A DNA stretch of 19,030 nt from JAJPXI01 sp045602885 (GCA_045602885.1 JAZSCJ010000055.1:1-19030); one strand, 5' to 3'; positions 1 to 6,995 are shown, counted from the first letter of the stretch. A program made the numbers and translations. The notes: generated from the sequence alone by a model not told the origin.

Positions 1-198
1 GAGGGGAGGGGGGGCGCGTTTCACACAAAACAAAACAAGACAAACCAAACGGCCGGCCGCTCCCCCAGGCGCCCCTCCGATGCGAAGGAAAGAGGATACA
101 ATGAAATGAAAAGAAAAGAAACTGCTTCTTGCAGGATTATAATAGCGCACAGTTGTTAATAAAAAAGCCCAGAGTTATTAAAAAAGTATTAAATCTTC
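1..198. other. Gene-free left edge
   Basis: I see no convincing gene here. The stretch has G-rich runs at 1-14, an A/C-rich run at 22-50, the GC palindrome around 50-60 (GGCCGGCC), purine-rich sequence at 80-122 and AT-rich sequence at 135-200. A TATAAT hexamer on the minus strand (141-136) could be the -10 box of a promoter firing leftward out of the window, but the matching -35 region (TTTTAT) is poor. In many Firmicutes the SRP RNA gene and dnaX follow tadA, so either could lie just off the left edge. The SRP RNA core motif is not visible inside the window. Confidence 0.3.
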
Positions 199-271
199 AA
201 AAAACACCGGGCAAATGGGGAAACGTTTGCGGAGAAAGGCCGTATTACCCCGGCTGCGACGGGATTTGCCC
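199..271 (-). terminator. Structured 3' end of tadA with T-tract
   Basis: Read on the minus strand, the stem GGGCAAAT (271-264) pairs with ATTTGCCC (216-209). An inner GGGG (251-248) can pair with CCCC (220-217). A short CGGTG linker is followed by six T residues (204-199). The structure begins within ten bases of the tadA stop, so the simplest reading is an intrinsic terminator with an unusually large, branched hairpin. A small structured RNA processed from the tadA 3' end is an alternative. The stem and T-tract are seen directly; the function is inferred. Confidence 0.55.
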
Positions 272-275
272 TGGT

Positions 276-731
276 TTAGGGGTCGCTGCGCAAGGCGGAA
301 AAGAAGGACTGCAGCAGGGCGGCGCACTCCTCCCGCAGCAGACCGCTGCGCAGAGCCGGCTTGTGGTTAAAGCGTTCTTCAAACAGATTGAGCACCGAGC
401 CGCAAGCGCCGGCCTTATCGTCTTTGGCACCGTACCAGATGCTTGGGATGCGGGAGTTGATGATGGCACCGGCGCACATGGGGCAGGGTTCCAGCGTGAC
501 GTACATGGTGCAGCCGTGCAGCCGCCATGAGCCAAGGGTCTGGCAGGCCTGGCGGATGGCCTCTACCTCGGCGTGGGCCAGGGCGGAGTGGTCGGCCTCC
601 CGGCGGTTGTGCCCCCGGCCAATGACCGCGCCGTCGGGGCTGACGATGACGCAGCCCACCGGAACATCCCCGGTTTCCAGTGCAAGGCGGCCTTCCTCCA
701 GCGCAAGGCGCATATAATCTTCGTGAGTCAT
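276..731 (-). CDS. tadA: tRNA-specific adenosine deaminase TadA
   Basis: Converts A34 to inosine in the anticodon of tRNA-Arg(ACG), letting one tRNA read several codons; acts in the cytoplasm as a dimer. The 151-residue length is normal for the family. The zinc/catalytic motif HAEVEAI (His-Ala-Glu, about residues 53-59) and the second zinc motif PCPMCAGA (about 82-89) are both intact, with the Glu proton shuttle present. The ATG at 731 follows a strong AAAGGAGG on the minus strand at a normal distance. The gene stands alone, with a T-tailed hairpin right after its stop. TadA is separated from CMP/dCMP or guanine deaminases by the N-terminal 'MRLALEEGRLA' helix and overall length; I am confident of this assignment. 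Confidence 0.95.
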   Translation of the reverse strand: MTHEDYMRLALEEGRLALETGDVPVGCVIVSPDGAVIGRGHNRREADHSALAHAEVEAIRQACQTLGSWRLHGCTMYVTLEPCPMCAGAIINSRIPSIWYGAKDDKAGACGSVLNLFEERFNHKPALRSGLLREECAALLQSFFSALRSDP

Positions 732-822
732 GGTGGATTCCTCCTTTGTGCATGGATGCCGCAGTACGGCCGGCTAACCCGGAGATCATGGCGGGCGTCT
801 CCGACAGAGAACGGTTCCAACA

Positions 823-1040
823 CCCATTCTTTTTGGTCGGGCACAAAAAGAACGGGTTTTGGATTCCCAAGAAAAACGCCCTTTGACGCGCTTGCCGCAT
901 TGGCGGGTACTGTCGGCGCGCGCTTATCTGAATTGGCAGTGGCTTCGACCGCCGTTACGGCGGTGACTTGCCGGACGTAGTAACTTGGCGTTCTTCCGTC
1001 TTGCGCCTTTTGTGTCATCAATCCCGACCGAACAGGTGCG
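823..1040 (+). repeat. Inverted repeat, left copy (A)
   Basis: This ~218 bp segment aligns, in reverse complement, with 1469-1689 along its whole length. A 31-base core is identical in both (933-963 here, 1548-1578 there) and ends in the palindrome CCGCCG-TTA-CGGCGG. A second identical 13-mer is at 884-896 (TGACGCGCTTGCC). The rest is clearly related but diverged, by eye about two-thirds identical with small indels. There is no gene in it; open frames crossing it have no recognisable domain. It could be one end of a mobile unit or a dispersed intergenic repeat. Confidence 0.75.
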
Positions 1041-1085
1041 AACAGAACGCAACCGCCGCAAGTTTGCACGATGGTCGGGGTGGAT

Positions 1086-1202
1086 CCAAGGCGGGGGTAT
1101 CTCCCGCCTTGGCCGTTTTAAGAGAGTTGGGGTCTGGGGAAGAGAGGAAATCGGAATCCTCTCTTCCCCAGCGCCTTTCGCCCCTTTGGGCGGTCAAAGG
1201 GG
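1086..1202. repeat. Cluster of three strong hairpins downstream of the XRE gene
   Basis: Three perfect stems lie side by side. One is 10 bp, CCAAGGCGGG (1086-1095) with 1103-1112. One is 15 bp, 1134-1148 with 1157-1171, loop of 8. One is 8 bp, CCCCTTTG (1181-1188) with CAAAGGGG (1195-1202). None is followed by a clear T-run on either strand, so they are not textbook intrinsic terminators. They are GC-rich and sit between repeat copy A and the 3' end of the small XRE gene. They may block read-through or protect the transcript's 3' end. Confidence 0.6.
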
Positions 1203-1222
1203 CAAGAGCATTTTCACCGAAG

Positions 1223-1426
1223 CTATTTTTGGTCAGAACGGCCCACAAGATAATCTAAACTTACATGGTAAAAATCCGCAATCTTAATCAACGCCTCAAT
1301 CGGAATATTAATTTTCCCGTTTTCGTAATCCGAATACGTGCCTTGCTTTACATTTAGATAAGAAGCGATTTCGATTTGCTTAACATCGCCGTCCATGCGA
1401 AGATCTCTGATTCGTCTAAAATACAT
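1223..1426 (-). CDS. Small XRE-family (Cro/C1-type) DNA-binding regulator
   Basis: A 67-residue single-domain helix-turn-helix protein. It runs from 'MYFRRIRDLRMDGDVKQIEI' through the recognition segment 'NVKQGTYSDYENGK' to 'IEALIKIADFYHVSLDYLVG', the standard five-helix Cro/C1 fold with its closing D-Y-L-x-G signature. I chose the ATG at 1426 because AAAGGTG lies seven to eight bases upstream; the longer open frame to 1525 runs into the repeat and has no ribosome site. With no sensor domain, it probably represses its own promoter or a partner's by dimerising. The gene is markedly more AT-rich than the housekeeping genes nearby and lies between two inverted repeat copies, which suggests acquisition. 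Its targets cannot be told from the sequence. Confidence 0.88.
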   Translation of the reverse strand: MYFRRIRDLRMDGDVKQIEIASYLNVKQGTYSDYENGKINIPIEALIKIADFYHVSLDYLVGRSDQK

Positions 1427-1468
1427 TATATCACCTTTTGCGGAGGTTGAGTGGTGCAAAAATGAAAA

Positions 1469-1689
1469 CGCACCGCGTTGGTCGGGACTACTGCAACCAA
1501 CAGGCGCTTGTGACGGAGAACGCAACGATAACGACTTCAGAGCGTTGCCGCCGTAACGGCGGTCGAAGCCACTGCCAAATCAGAGAAGCACAGCGCCGAT
1601 AGTGACTAACAAGGTGGCAAGCGCGTCACAGGCCTTTTTTCTTTGGCGGGCGACACCGTTCTTTTTTGGGCCGGCAAAAAAGAAATGGG
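1469..1689 (-). repeat. Inverted repeat, right copy (B)
   Basis: Reverse-complement partner of 823-1040 (see that entry for shared blocks). It starts about 40 bases upstream of the XRE start, so that gene's promoter must lie in or just beside the repeat end. A short hairpin, GGTGC (1457-1453 side) with GCACC (1469-1473 side), sits between the repeat and the ribosome site. Apart from this repeat, I see no gene in the gap 1427-1739. Confidence 0.75.
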
Positions 1690-1739
1690 GTCGCATCCGT
1701 TCTTTGACCGCAACCGATCATCTGCTGTTTGCGGGATGA

Positions 1740-1946
1740 TCAGGAATCTTCTTTTACATATTCTATAATATCACTTACATTACAGTCCAGAATAAAGCAA
1801 AGCGAATCCAGCGTTTTCATGGTGATATTTTGCCCATGCTTCATACGGTGCAGGATATTGGCGGAAATACCGTGTTTGAAAATCAGTTGATATTCTGTGA
1901 TGTCTTTTTCGCAAAGTGTGCGATAAAACGGAGTGTAACGAATCAA
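1740..1946 (-). CDS. Small XRE-family (HTH_26-like) regulator, TTG start
   Basis: A 68-residue protein resembling the clostridial/phage HTH_26 group. It opens with (M)IRYTPFYRTLCEKDITEYQ, continues 'LIFKHGISANILHRMKHG' over the helix-turn-helix and ends 'TLDSLCFILDCNVSDIIEYV', the usual closing of that group. I place the start at the TTG at 1946. GAGGTG lies six bases upstream, and the protein then begins where family members begin. An in-frame ATG at 1970 has no ribosome site, and the longer frame to 2267 overlaps the divergent gene. The gene is divergent from the small Cys-rich gene at 2034. Two palindromic operators lie between them, so it very likely represses that promoter and perhaps its own. 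Confidence 0.88.
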   Translation of the reverse strand: MIRYTPFYRTLCEKDITEYQLIFKHGISANILHRMKHGQNITMKTLDSLCFILDCNVSDIIEYVKEDS

Positions 1947-1976
1947 TGTTCTCACCTCGTAGTATACCATACCACG

Positions 1977-2008
1977 CTCAACATATTGACTATGCCCAAT
2001 ATATTGAG
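1977..2008. promoter_or_regulatory. Tandem palindromic operators between divergent genes
   Basis: Two 14-base sites, 1977-1990 (CTCAACATATTGAC) and 1995-2008 (CCCAATATATTGAG), each match the palindrome CTCAATATATTGAG with one or two differences. Their centres are 18 bp apart. The first overlaps the -35 box and the second fills the spacer up to the -10 box of the plus-strand promoter. Together they also form an 11/12 inverted repeat. This is the layout expected for cooperative binding of two dimers of a small Cro/C1-type repressor, here most likely the product of the gene at 1740-1946. Confidence 0.7.
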
Positions 2009-2014
2009 TATAAT
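1986..2014 (+). promoter_or_regulatory. Near-consensus sigma-A promoter
   Basis: TTGACT (1986-1991), a 17-base spacer and TATAAT (2009-2014): eleven of twelve bases match the consensus. Transcription would start near 2021, just before the GAGGTG ribosome site of the small gene at 2034. A TATACT hexamer on the opposite strand (about 1966-1961) may be the -10 of the divergent XRE promoter, but its -35 is unclear. Confidence 0.8.
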
Positions 2015-2033
2015 GCGTTTGAGGTGATAAAAA

Positions 2034-2237
2034 ATGAAGCAACCGCGTTATGTGATCGTGGAAAAGATCTGCTGCGGAACTTGCGTTCACTACCGGCAGC
2101 ATTACATATTGCAGGAAGGGGGCAGGCCGTACCCACTTTGGTACGGACATTGTGCCACGCCGCGGAGAAAGCGGCGCACCCCGGAGGAAAGCTGTCTGTA
2201 CTGGAAGCCGGTGGAACAAGAGAAGGACGAGGGATGA
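2034..2237 (+). CDS. Small cysteine-rich, probably zinc-binding protein of unknown function
   Basis: 67 residues, starting at an ATG seven bases after GAGGTG and downstream of a near-consensus promoter, which supports its being a real gene. It carries C13-C14-x2-C17-V-H19-Y, then GHC40 and C54-L-Y-W. A C14/C17...C40/C54 set would suit one zinc ribbon, with His19 or His39 as alternative ligands. A basic stretch, PRRKRR (residues 43-48), lies between the third and fourth cysteines. I do not recognise a named family. Divergent pairing with an XRE repressor is typical of phage- or plasmid-derived control cassettes, so a role in regulation or in a toxin/antitoxin-like pair is possible but unproven. 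Confidence 0.72.
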   Translation: MKQPRYVIVEKICCGTCVHYRQHYILQEGGRPYPLWYGHCATPRRKRRTPEESCLYWKPVEQEKDEG

Positions 2238-2246
2238 CCCTCGTCC
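2225..2246. terminator. Convergent terminator hairpin
   Basis: A perfect 9-bp stem, GGACGAGGG (2225-2233) with CCCTCGTCC (2238-2246), and the loop ATGA, which holds the stop codon of the plus-strand gene. It sits between two convergent genes. On the minus strand it is followed by TTCTCTTGTT; neither side has a long T-run, so termination strength is uncertain. Confidence 0.55.
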
Positions 2247-2253
2247 GTTGTGC

Positions 2254-4887
2254 CTATTTCCCTGCAATTCGCAGTCGGCGCAGTGCCTTGACCGCTTCGC
2301 ACACCAGCACCGGGGTCACGGCCAGCGCCAGAACCACCAGCCACTCCACCGGGGTCAAAAAGACCACCGAAAAAAGACGCTGCAGCGGCGGCAGGCACAG
2401 CACGCTCATTTGCAGGGCAAGCCCCACCAAAAAGGCCTCGTTCATGGCGCGGTTGGAAAACACCCCGATGCGGAAGATGGATTCGGTTTCACTGCGCACG
2501 TCAAAGGCGTGAAATAACTGGCACAGCGTCAGCGTGGCAAAGGCCATGGTGTTGGCGGTGGCGTCGGCGCAGGCCGGGTCGCTGAGCACATATTCACCCA
2601 GGTAGTAGGCGATCAAGGTCAGCAGTCCCACCAGAATGCCCTGCCAGATCAGACGCAGGGAAAAGGCGCGGTTGAACAGATTTTCCCGGGCACTGCGGGG
2701 GGCGTGCTGCATCACATCGGCCTCCACCGGCTCCACGCCCAGGGCCAGCGCCGGCAGGGAATCGGTGACCAGATTGAGCCACAGCAGTTGCACCGGGATG
2801 AGGGGCATTTGATGAAAATTGAGCAGGGTGGCCACAAAAATGGTCAAAATCTCGCCGATGTTGCAGGAGAGTAAGTAGTGAATGGCCTTTTTGATGTTGG
2901 CGTAAATGCCGCGTCCCTGTTCCACGGCATGGACAATGGTGGAAAAATTGTCGTTGGTCAGAATCATGTCGGCGGCGCTTTTGGCCACGTCAGTACCCGA
3001 AATACCCATGGCGCAGCCGATATCGGCGGCCTTGAGGGCCGGGGCGTCGTTGACGCCGTCACCCGTCATGGCCACAATGTGGCCTGTTTTCTGCCAGGCT
3101 TGCACGATGCGCATTTTGTGCTCGGGGGACACCCGGGCATATACGGAAAATTTGGCCACGTCCTGTTCCAGAAGTTCCTGGGAAAGAAAGTCCAGATCCT
3201 CGCCGGTGATGGCCAGATCTCCGGGTTGGAAAATGTCCAGCTCGCGGGCGATGGCCACGGCGGTGGCCTTGTGGTCGCCGGTGATCATGATCGGGCGGAT
3301 GCCGGCGGCATAGCAGCGCGCCACCGAATCTCTGACCTCGGCCCGGGGCGGATCGATCATGCCGGTCATGCCCACAAAGGTCAGTCCGGTTTCCAGCGCC
3401 GGATCGGTCAAATCGGCGGGCAAGGTGTCCAAATCCCGCCAGGCCATGCCCAGTACCCGCAGGGCACGGGAGGCCATGGCCTCGTTGGCGCGCAGTACCT
3501 GCTGGCGCAGGGGATCGGTCAACGCCACCGGCGTGGATAACAACAGGTGGGAACAGCGGCCAAGCAATACGTCGGGCCCGCCCTTGACCATCAGGCGAAA
3601 GCCGCCCTCCGGCCTGGGGTGGAGGGTGCTCATGAGCTTGCGCTGGGAGTCAAAGGGGATCTCACCCCGACGGGGCGTGGCACGCTCCAACGCGGTCTTG
3701 TCCAGCCCCTCCGCCCGGGCACGCTCCACCAGCGCCACCTCGGTGGGGTCGCCTTCCATGGGGCGGCTTCCGTCAGCCATGGCGGTGGGGGTGACATTAC
3801 TGCACAACGCGCCTACAATCAATACCTCCGTTGTGTGGGCGTTGTCGGGCGACCATACTTCCACCACGGTCATTTTGTTTTGGGTCAGCGTGCCGGTTTT
3901 GTCCGAGCAGATGACCGAGGCGCAGCCCAGCGTTTCCACGGCAGGCAGCTTTTTCACAATGGCGTGGCGCTTGGCCATGCGCTGCACACCCAGCGCCAGA
4001 ACGATGGTGACAATGGCGGGCAGCCCCTCTGGGATGGCGGCCACGGCAAGGGATACGGCCGTCAAAAACATATCCACAAGCCCTTTGCCCTGAAACAGAC
4101 CCACCCCAAAGGTAACGGCGCACACCAGCAGGCACAGCAGGGACAGGATCTTGGAGATCTCCACCATGCGCCGCTGCAGGGGGGTGGCGGTGTCATCGGT
4201 GTTTTGCAGCAGACCGGCGATGCGCCCCATCTCGGTTTCCATGCCGGTGGCGGTCACAACGCAGGTGGCCCGGCCATTGGTGACTACGGTGGCCGAAATG
4301 ACCATATTGACCCGGTCGCCCAGGGGAGTTTCCGCCGGCAGGGCGTCCAGCGCATATTTGGAAACCGGCATGGACTCGCCCGTCATGGCCGACTCGTCGG
4401 TTTTCAACCCGGTGCAGTCGAGAATACGGGCATCGGCCGGAATGAGATCCCCAGCCTCCAGCGTAATGATGTCGCCGGGCACCAAGGCGGCGGTGTCCAG
4501 CCGCAGGGTCTTGCCGTCCCGGATCACCCGGGCCAGCGGCGCCGACATATTGCGCAGGGCATCCAGCGCCTTTTGGGCGTTGCCTTCCTGGGAGATGGAA
4601 ATGACGGCGTTGACCAGCACGATGCCCAAAATGATGACCGAATCCACCCAGTCCTGAAAGCCGCTGGCCACAAAGGACAGGACGGCGGCGGCCAGAAGAA
4701 CGAAGATCATGGGGTCTTTCAGCTGATCGGCCAGCCGGGCGGGCAAGCTTTTTTGCTTTTTCTGCTCCAGCGCATTGGGGCCGTAACGGGTTAGGCGGCG
4801 GGCGGCCTCCTGCGCGCTCAAACCGTGCGTCGGGTCGGTATGTAGCTGGGAAAGCACCTCGACAGGGGTTTTGGTAAACCACAGCAA
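2254..4887 (-). CDS. P-type Ca2+-transporting ATPase (PIIA/PMR1-SERCA-like)
   Basis: ATP-driven cation export across the cytoplasmic membrane. From the TTG at 4887 (877 aa): N-terminal cation-ATPase domain ('GLSAQEAARRLTRYGPNAL'), membrane helices at about 61-77 and 83-100, actuator motif TGES (about 169-172), PEGLP in M4 (about 286-290), phosphorylated Asp in DKTGTLT (about Asp329), then the hinge GDGVNDAPAL. Downstream, 'SCNIGEI' in M5 and 'NLVTDSLPALALG' in M6 keep the Asn/Glu and Asn/Asp of Ca2+-ATPases, pointing to Ca2+ (Mn2+ also possible) rather than K+, Cu+ or Zn2+. AAAGGAG lies about nine bases before the TTG. A longer GTG-initiated frame to 4947 lacks such a site and adds a Pro-rich tail unlike the family. 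Single gene, convergent with the small gene at 2034. Confidence 0.93.
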   Translation of the reverse strand: MLWFTKTPVEVLSQLHTDPTHGLSAQEAARRLTRYGPNALEQKKQKSLPARLADQLKDPMIFVLLAAAVLSFVASGFQDWVDSVIILGIVLVNAVISISQEGNAQKALDALRNMSAPLARVIRDGKTLRLDTAALVPGDIITLEAGDLIPADARILDCTGLKTDESAMTGESMPVSKYALDALPAETPLGDRVNMVISATVVTNGRATCVVTATGMETEMGRIAGLLQNTDDTATPLQRRMVEISKILSLLCLLVCAVTFGVGLFQGKGLVDMFLTAVSLAVAAIPEGLPAIVTIVLALGVQRMAKRHAIVKKLPAVETLGCASVICSDKTGTLTQNKMTVVEVWSPDNAHTTEVLIVGALCSNVTPTAMADGSRPMEGDPTEVALVERARAEGLDKTALERATPRRGEIPFDSQRKLMSTLHPRPEGGFRLMVKGGPDVLLGRCSHLLLSTPVALTDPLRQQVLRANEAMASRALRVLGMAWRDLDTLPADLTDPALETGLTFVGMTGMIDPPRAEVRDSVARCYAAGIRPIMITGDHKATAVAIARELDIFQPGDLAITGEDLDFLSQELLEQDVAKFSVYARVSPEHKMRIVQAWQKTGHIVAMTGDGVNDAPALKAADIGCAMGISGTDVAKSAADMILTNDNFSTIVHAVEQGRGIYANIKKAIHYLLSCNIGEILTIFVATLLNFHQMPLIPVQLLWLNLVTDSLPALALGVEPVEADVMQHAPRSARENLFNRAFSLRLIWQGILVGLLTLIAYYLGEYVLSDPACADATANTMAFATLTLCQLFHAFDVRSETESIFRIGVFSNRAMNEAFLVGLALQMSVLCLPPLQRLFSVVFLTPVEWLVVLALAVTPVLVCEAVKALRRLRIAGK

Positions 4888-5100
4888 CGAAAACACTCCT
4901 TTTTGCCAAACGGCCGTGGCCGGCCGTGGTCGTGGGATACCCCACACTTTAGCACGGCCGGTTCACAAAAGTGAGGGAAATCCGGCGAGACACACAGGAA
5001 AACCAAGTGGCTCGGCGCAGTGAAAAATCGCAATGGACGGCTGCGGTTTTACATGATATGATGAAGGTATAAAGTACAAATGAATAAGGAGGAGTTTCAC

Positions 5101-6339
5101 ATGGATTTGACCCACTTGCCCCCCATTGCGCAGCGCGGTGCCCGGATACAGGCCGCCGTGGCGCTGCAGGAGCCTGACCGTGTCCCGTTTATCCCTACCT
5201 GGAACAATTTTTACCAGATTGAGTACGGCGTGTCCTTTGGCGCATCCATGCGAGACCCCTTTACGCTCAACGATGCGCTGGACCGGATGCTGGACCGCTA
5301 TGAGCCGGACATGGTTTTTATGCCCACTGTGTTTTCCAGCCCGGCCATGGAGCGTGCGGCTTCCACCTGCTCCCGTTACCCCGGCGCGGTGCATCAGCTG
5401 GGGGACGACGTGCCGTACCAGTACATTGACAAGCAATTTCTGCGTGACGAGGACTTTGACCAGTTTTTGAAAGACCCCAACTGGTTTTTGTTCCAGAAGG
5501 TTTTGCCCCAAAAGTACGCCAATTTTGGCGGTTTGGCGCTGCTCAACCCCATGGCCATGAGCAATTCCTGCATTTACAGTCTGGGCGTGTTTGGTGCGCC
5601 GCCGGTGCAGGAGGCCTTGAAGGCCATGCTGGAAACCGGAAATCTGGTCATGGAAAATCTGGGCAAGTGCGCGGCACAGGCGCAGCACGCCGTCGAGCGT
5701 GGGTTCATTCCCTTTGGCGGAGCCACTTGTATGTGCCCCTTCGACGAATACGCCGACCACATTCGCGGCATTATGGAAGCCTGCATGGACTGCATCGAGC
5801 AGCCCGAGCGGCTGCAGAGTGCGCTGGAGATCTGTGAGCAGCACATCCCCACCTTTATCGCCAACGCCAAGATGCAGCACGCCCAGTATGTGTTTGTGCC
5901 GCTGCACTGCGGTGTGGATGATTTTATGTCGCTGGAAAACTACAAAAAGTTCTACTGGCCCGGCCTGCGTAAGGTGATCGACGCCATCATCGCAGCGGAT
6001 ATGACGCCGCTGGTCATGTGCGAGGGCAAGTATCACACCCGCCTGGAGGTGCTGGCCGATGTGCCCAAGGGCAAGGTCATCTACTTCTTCGAGGATGTGG
6101 ATCTGCGCAGGGCCAAGAAGGTATTGGGCGATGTGGCCTGCATTGGCGGCGGCATGCCCACCGAATATCTTATGATAGGTGATAAGCAGCGCGTGATCGA
6201 TCACACCCGGAAGATGCTGGACGAGCTTGCGCCGGGCGGTGGCTTTATCATGACCAACACCATCGCCATCGACCAGGTTAAAACGGAAAACCTGCAGGCC
6301 TGGAAGGATACCCTGTTTGAGTACGGCAAGTATCGATAA
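5101..6339 (+). CDS. Uroporphyrinogen decarboxylase (URO-D) superfamily protein
   Basis: A 412-residue protein of the URO-D/methyltransferase TIM-barrel superfamily (PF01208 type), cytoplasmic. Family-like segments are 'EPDRVPFIPTW' near the N-terminus, 'FVPLHCGVDDFMSLENYKKF' and 'LRKVIDAIIAADMTPLVMCE' in the middle, and 'GDVACIGGGMP' and 'ELAPGGGFIMTN' near the end. It is longer than true HemE (about 340-360 aa), no other haem gene is near, and gut Clostridia have many such orphan members. Demethylation with a corrinoid partner (MtaA/CmuA-like) or an unknown role is therefore more likely than haem synthesis. The ATG at 5101 is chosen because AAGGAGG (5086-5092) lies eight bases upstream; an earlier ATG at 5080 would start before that site. 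No corrinoid protein is encoded nearby, so the substrate is unknown. Confidence 0.85.
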   Translation: MDLTHLPPIAQRGARIQAAVALQEPDRVPFIPTWNNFYQIEYGVSFGASMRDPFTLNDALDRMLDRYEPDMVFMPTVFSSPAMERAASTCSRYPGAVHQLGDDVPYQYIDKQFLRDEDFDQFLKDPNWFLFQKVLPQKYANFGGLALLNPMAMSNSCIYSLGVFGAPPVQEALKAMLETGNLVMENLGKCAAQAQHAVERGFIPFGGATCMCPFDEYADHIRGIMEACMDCIEQPERLQSALEICEQHIPTFIANAKMQHAQYVFVPLHCGVDDFMSLENYKKFYWPGLRKVIDAIIAADMTPLVMCEGKYHTRLEVLADVPKGKVIYFFEDVDLRRAKKVLGDVACIGGGMPTEYLMIGDKQRVIDHTRKMLDELAPGGGFIMTNTIAIDQVKTENLQAWKDTLFEYGKYR

Positions 6340-6361
6340 AACGAAACTGCATCAAAGAAAA

Positions 6362-6396
6362 GGACGCAAGCGCCTAACGGCGCTTGCGTCCTTTTT
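6362..6396. terminator. Strong bidirectional intrinsic terminator
   Basis: A perfect 13-bp stem (6362-6374 with 6379-6391), loop TAAC, followed by TTTTT on the plus strand. It is preceded by AAGAAAA, which reads TTTTCTT on the minus strand. It lies between the convergent URO-D-like gene and mntP and should end transcripts from both sides. Confidence 0.92.
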
Positions 6397-6408
6397 GCGT
6401 TTTTACGA

Positions 6409-6969
6409 TCAAAACAGAATACCCAGATGCTCCAGCAGGATCTTCAGACCCATCAAAATCAAAACGACACCGCCGAAAATTTGTGCCGCCGTCTGATAGC
6501 GCCGGCCAAAGGCCACGCCCAGACGCACGCCCAGGGCCGACAGCAGGAAGGTGATCACACCGATAAAGGCGATGGCGGGAAGAATACGCACCTGCAAAAA
6601 GGCAAAGGTCACCCCCACGGCAAGTGCGTCAATGCTGGTAGCCACCGCCATGGGGAGCATGGCGCGCCAGGCAAACGAGCCGTCCACGCTTTCTTCCTCG
6701 CCCCGGGCCTCCCGGATCATATTTACACCCAGCGCGGCCAGCAGAACAAAGGCGATCCAGTGGTCAAACCGCTCGATAGCCGACTGAAAGCGGCTGCCCA
6801 GCAGCCAGCCCAGCAGAGGCATCAGCCCCTGGAACGCGCCAAACCAAAGTCCGGCGCAGGCGGCGTGGCGCAGGGACACCTTTTGTACCGACAGTCCCTT
6901 ACAGATAGCGATGGCAAAAGCGTCCATGGAAAGCCCCACCGCAATGATAAACAGTTCCAATAAATTCAT
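6409..6969 (-). CDS. mntP: Manganese efflux pump MntP
   Basis: Exports Mn2+ to prevent toxicity. The 186-residue membrane protein has six predicted helices in two related halves. Each half carries the family's key acidic motif: 'VGLSMDAFAIA' (Asp16) and 'ATSIDALAVG' (Asp114). A charged loop, 'REARGEEESVDG', separates the halves. The ATG at 6969 follows CAAAGGAGG. It is the last gene of the minus-strand run, separated from the PrsA-like gene by a long hairpin. I see no yybP-ykoY Mn2+ riboswitch motif in the short leader, so how manganese controls it, if it does, is not visible. Confidence 0.93.
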   Translation of the reverse strand: MNLLELFIIAVGLSMDAFAIAICKGLSVQKVSLRHAACAGLWFGAFQGLMPLLGWLLGSRFQSAIERFDHWIAFVLLAALGVNMIREARGEEESVDGSFAWRAMLPMAVATSIDALAVGVTFAFLQVRILPAIAFIGVITFLLSALGVRLGVAFGRRYQTAAQIFGGVVLILMGLKILLEHLGILF

Positions 6970-6995
6970 GAAACTCCTCCTTTGTGATATACGCG

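Noticed and set aside
1..275. SRP RNA gene next to tadA
   Set aside because: The conserved SRP core hairpin word is not present on either strand; the gene may lie outside the window.
728..1069. 113-residue minus-strand open frame overlapping repeat copy A
   Set aside because: It follows the repeat rather than any domain, has no ribosome site, and the related copy B does not preserve an equivalent protein.
3547..4794. 415-residue plus-strand frame opposite the P-type ATPase, and similar long frames opposite mfd, prs and the glmU-like gene
   Set aside because: They are antisense shadows in GC-rich coding DNA with no domains, no ribosome sites and biased Gly/His/Gln composition.
4905..4975. 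GC palindromes (GGCCGTGGCCGGCC) and CACTTT/AAAGTG arms upstream of the ATPase gene as an operator
   Set aside because: No promoter elements could be aligned with them, and such GC words are common in this DNA; too weak to call.
5080..5100. Upstream ATG as start of the URO-D-like protein
   Set aside because: It lies before the AAGGAGG ribosome site; the ATG at 5101 is correctly spaced.
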